This document shows, one piece after another, positions 60,622 to 64,000 of a stretch of 64,000 nucleotides of DNA (its first letter is position 1; every line of letters begins with the position of its first letter). The translations under genes and the position numbers were made by a program. The notes beneath the pieces were generated by a model. It made no database searches, was not told the origin of the DNA, and worked only from the letters and a program-made list of their open reading frames with translations. The stretch comes from Todiramphus chloris collaris (Eukaryota > Chordata > Aves > Coraciiformes > Alcedinidae): assembly GCA_025345505.1 (NCBI GenBank), contig JANVCC010000077.1, positions 5,929,794-5,993,793 on the forward strand, read 5' to 3'.

Positions 60622-60720
60622 GTTTGCAGTGCGCCGATGAGTTATGAGCCCTAATGAGATTTCAATGCTGAGCAAACAATAAAAATTTATGCATTGCATA
60701 CTTTTAGTGGCCTTTGGCTT

Positions 60721-62195
60721 CATGGTTAGTGTTACACCCTTTCAACAGCTTTGGTAATATAATATCCAGCTGGCTTTGGAGGTAAGGAAAATTTTAGGGG
60801 TGAACTGAAATTGTGAGAAATAACGTGATTGATTGCTTTGTCAGAATAATGCATTTCCACGGTATAATTGTGCGTAGTAATCTTAGCCCGGGTACAGATA
60901 CATAGGTTCTAGTTATGTTTGGACACAAATTTTGAAGGATTCAGGTGGAGAATGGCTTTTCCAGCAGTTGAGCCAGACTGTTTCCTGTGCTGGGTGCGGG
61001 TCCAGGGGTCTCACAAACAGCCCCTCTAACAAGAACATTCCTGTCATAGTCTGGTAAAGGGGAGAATTGAAAAGCTACACTTTCCCCAACAACTGTCATG
61101 TGTCACAAGAAAAGGAGCGGAGCACAAGCACAAAAAGAAACACACAATAGATATTGAAATAAATGGTATGTAATGGGGAGCAGGGCGGTGGGGAGTGGAT
61201 GTGAATCAGGGAATTCAACTGGTGCAGTGTGAGAGTGAGCTCAAATGTATTAAATTTAAAAGACCCATTTGTGGGTTAGGCTTTTATGAACCCAGAACCT
61301 TCACCATAATGATTGCCTGCATTACCCTACATAATATTAAAATCTTAGCATGTGATTAATAGCAGATTCCCTGCATACGTGTCACAACACACATCTGCAG
61401 CAAATCTGCCAGTATATTTCTGTGCTAGTTTTACTTTGGGGCCATAAAGTAATTCCTGTTTTGTGAATGAGAATAAACCTATTATGCACTAGGTTAGCTA
61501 CACCCAGTTTCTTCTCTTCAGGGAAAAAGAGCTGCTTATTTGATACGGCATCTCAAATTTCAGCGTTCAGAAGTGAGTTTAAGCCTCAGCTAGATTTGCT
61601 TGAGCAAGCTGTTGGGATTTGCCTTCAGTGTTTCTTAGTTCTGCGTTTTCCAAAACCTTCTGTGCAGAGTATTGAGAAACTTCTGGACAGCAATAAACTA
61701 GTGGACTTAATTACCAAGTGTTTATTGCTAAATTTGTTAATGAGTCGACATGCAAAAAAGATATATTTATCCCTCTTTCCTCTTAAAATAGTAGTAAAAA
61801 ATAACTTCAAAAAATCTTTTTCTTAAGCTGTTTGGTGATACAGTTTTGCTGTTCACAAAAGCCCTTTTTCCCATCCGCAAATAGCTACCTTTCACTTTGC
61901 CCCCAGGGAACAGAGCACAGCTCAAATGAAGCCTAAAAAAAAATAATAAATTTTTCCTGGTTGTAACTCAGTCTGTGCATATTCACACATACACGCAAAA
62001 TAAAAAGGAAGATGCAGAAGCCTTCCTCCAGTCTGCCCTCTGAAAAGTCCTGTCGACCTGTTTCACTTACCAAAATCAAAACAGAACCCCGCGAAAACAA
62101 CTTAAATGACAACAAGAAAACATTAGGAGCGCAACATCTGTTTTGCATTCTTGGCATCGAGTCTGCCCTTGCAACACAGCGTCTGACACAGATGT
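60721..62195. other. Non-coding stretch, no gene identified
   Basis: The plus frame 61467-61826 (119 codons) is Leu- and Lys-rich without a known domain, and antisense frames overlap it. Unique AT-rich sequence otherwise. No transposon was recognised. Confidence 0.4.
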
Positions 62196-62380
62196 ACAGG
62201 GTTATGACACCACTGAGTACCGCTTGATTTAAAATGGTGTAACTGAGAGCAGAATCAGGGCGCTGAGTTCTTACAATGCTGCGCGAAACTATGGCTCTTG
62301 ATCTCCTTTGCAGATGTGGGACTCAAACCCCACTGAAGTTTTAGGCATCTTTCCATTGATTGATGGAGACTGGAGAGCAA
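62196..62380 (+). repeat. Ancient sauropsid dispersed repeat, copy C (tentative)
   Basis: 'acaccactgagtaccgcttgatttaaaatggtgtaactgagagcagaatcaggg' followed by 'ctcaaaccccactgaagttttaggcatctttccattgattgatgg' recalls old sauropsid repeat wording ('gatttacactggtgtaactgagagcagaatcaggcc' and 'cccattgaagtcaatgggagttttgccattgacttcaatgg'). It may be the same or a related family to copies A and B. Confidence 0.4.
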
Positions 62381-62560
62381 GTCATAGTCCTCTACCAGCA
62401 ATTGAGAACTTCTTGGCTGTGTATTTTTTCATCATGTGTGTACGTTGTTGTCTGTAAAATCTCATTGCCTCGTCACTTCCCAACAGACGTCCATTGTGTG
62501 TAGCTGCATTCAGAGAACCTTTCCAATTAGGTGACATAATTAAGCTCTTCAGTTTTTAAG
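62381..62560. other. Unique stretch, nothing identified
   Basis: No frame, repeat or motif of note. Retained CpGs near 62441 and 62473-62489 may belong to the block that follows. Confidence 0.3.
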
Positions 62561-62860
62561 TAAAATAAAATCATAGCAAGGGGAGATAAATTTAAAGGTA
62601 CTCAGAAGGGCGAAAATAGCTCCAATTACATTGAAAAGAATCAGTGATTAGGGAAATTTGGGAAGCCAGAGTTGCCAAGAGCGCAACCCTGTCACCAGAG
62701 GCATGATGATTACAAGAGATGGCACAAAGGGAGCAATTCTCTCCCTGTTTGATTGCCCATCCATAGTCGGAACAGAGACAAAATTAGCTCAACTCATACC
62801 TGGCATAACTTCAGTGTCTCCAGTCGAGCCGTGTCAGATGCAATGACATGCTTGCAGTGT
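62561..62860. other. Candidate conserved noncoding element (weak)
   Basis: A unique block with retained CpGs (GGGCGAAAATAG, GAGCGCAACCC, AGTCGGAAC, AGTCGAGCCGTG) and words such as CTCCAATTACATTG and GAATCAGTGATTAGGG. The plus frame 62658-62846 has no domain. Inference only. Confidence 0.27.
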
Positions 62861-64000
62861 TTTCACCCACCACTAGATGTCTGTGTGTGCTCTGTAAAGT
62901 TCTGGAGGGGAAGATGCCCCTGGTAAACATGAGAGACAAAACTGGAACACAAGCTGTGGGGAAGCCTATTAGTTTGTGTTTAGAAGTGTAGCATCATTAC
63001 TTTAATTAAGCGTATGTTTAAAGCAATTTATACTGTCTAAACCTAAATTCCAAGCTTTCTAATTTGAGATAAATAAGGAAAAGCTGCTTTTCCTGGTCCA
63101 CATCTGTTTAAGACAAAGCTGTTTCCTTGATGTCATGGTAAAGGACTAAACTATATCTTATTGTTGTGAAAGTTTTGGAGGAAGTTGCTGAGATGTAAAA
63201 TGAGTTCATCTTATTTCTGTTCTGGAACAATGAAATGCCAAAATACAAAACATCTGCTCTGTAAGTGATTTGGTAAGAGCTGGCTGTTTCATTCTGCCCT
63301 GCATAGGCCAAACCACAGTACTGCTGGAGCCATATTTTCACATGTACGATGCATCAGCCTATCTGGGTGCGTGGAGGAGGGCTGTGCATCAGATGTCAGG
63401 TTGAGTGTGTCCTTTTTCTTTTTTAAATAAATAAATAAACCCCCCAAGCAAACCCCTGGAAGAGCAGATCTGAGTACAGGAATGTACTTCACAATTCTGT
63501 TTATCAGGCAGTCCACCGGCTGACCGGGGTAGCTGCACCTGTGACCAGCTCTTCTGCAGAGACCTCCCAAGAAAAATGCAAAAGTAGTCAGCACATGTTT
63601 GCCTTTCATTTACCTCTGTCATCTGGGAATAAGATACAGATAGTATCAGGAGCAATGAAAAGTACATTCTGATATTATTTTCAAGGTTTTTTGTCTAGAC
63701 AGAGAGGAGCAACCACTTGTATCTCTGTGGAACGCATGCATCCCCCCCTCTACGCTCACATCCTAGGCTGAAGGCCAGAGGGAGGTAGTAGGCTGTCTAT
63801 ATTAAACAAAAAAAAGAAAAAAGTTTTAAACCACCACCTACTCATCAGGTGACTGGAGACTGTGGTTGTAAAATGTGCTGCAGGCAGAAGTTCTGAAAAA
63901 TCCCAGAAAGTGTTGAAAACATCTCTAAACAAGGTATTTTTCTCCTGCACCTTTCTTGCTAAAGGTCCCAATTGCTGCCAAGAAAACTAGTGAGAATGTT
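62861..64000. other. Non-coding stretch with an (AAAT)n repeat
   Basis: A short (AAAT)n array lies at 63424-63440 followed by C6. Minus frames 63108-63341, 63289-63609, 63389-63667 and 63756-63971 overlap one another and are unrecognised. No transposon or gene was identified up to the right edge. Confidence 0.45.

Larger units (their letters stand above)
60130..60720. other. Candidate conserved noncoding element (best in window)
   Basis: A long unique AT-rich block with no frame and no repeat. It contains a perfect paired-class P3 palindrome TAATCTAATTA (60280-60290) inside an 8-bp-arm inverted repeat (60275-60293). It also has a perfect octamer ATGCAAAT (60614-60621), a SOX-like AACAATAAA at about 60676, then TTATGCATTGCAT at about 60688. 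CpGs are kept in CAGCGACAG, AAACGAAAG and GTGCGCCGATGAG. The combination is typical of neural or craniofacial developmental enhancers. Function and conservation are inference. Confidence 0.42.

Noticed and set aside
63770..63795. CTCF-like motif (CCAGAGGGAGGTAG)
   Set aside because: Core positions deviate from the CTCF consensus; too weak to call.
1..64000. Search for CRISPR arrays, operons, phage, integrated viral genes, tRNA or rRNA genes
   Set aside because: No regularly spaced repeats, no tRNA B-box with a matching cloverleaf, no rRNA wording and no viral domain were seen; the DNA is vertebrate in character.

Overview
The window looks like avian nuclear DNA, most likely a neognath bird. 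The clearest sign is a chicken-repeat-1 (CR1) LINE 3' end at about 14.8-15.1 kb, with the (ATTCTATG)n-type terminus and 3' UTR wording typical of neognath CR1s. Otherwise the sequence is AT-rich, poor in young repeats, and littered with old amniote relics: MIR-type SINEs, an L3/CR1-like reverse transcriptase fragment, and a fossil DNA transposon with terminal inverted repeats. There are no operons, ribosome binding sites, phage or CRISPR structures, and stop codons are frequent in all frames. These identifications come from memory of family consensus sequences; no alignment was run.

No gene is convincingly present. The open frames are short (up to about 160 codons), overlap one another on both strands, and show no recognisable domain. 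I read the window as intergenic desert or the interior of a very long intron. Two weak protein-coding candidates are recorded: a possible terminal exon at 48461-48674 whose frame ends in a basic stretch followed by a hydrophobic tail, and a start-less open frame at 52968-53195 containing a tight CpG cluster and splice-like borders. Neither matches a protein I know.

Layout: 1-6.7 kb is AT-rich with no supported element apart from a small tandem repeat and two hairpins. 6.7-14.8 kb holds a MIR relic, a block that reads like a conserved noncoding element (CNE), a compound hairpin and a 39-bp tandem duplication. The CR1 lies at 14.8-15.1 kb. 15.1-28.6 kb is mostly featureless, with CNE-like blocks near 16 and 26.5 kb, a GC-rich patch at 24.4-24.7 kb and a 33-bp tandem duplication at 23.7 kb. 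The ancient LINE lies at 28.6-29.15 kb. 29.2-38.4 kb has CNE-like blocks near 30.5, 31.2 and 35.9 kb. 38.4-44 kb is a pocket of old transposons: one TIR element and three MIRs. From 42.4 to 62.9 kb CNE-like blocks become more frequent, the best being 42.86-43.33, 53.0-53.8 and 60.13-60.72 kb; the last contains a perfect paired-class homeodomain palindrome and a perfect octamer site.

If the window has a function it is probably regulatory: long-range enhancers of a developmental gene outside it. That is inference from sequence texture, and only a multi-species alignment can confirm it. I did not find evidence for a new biological system.
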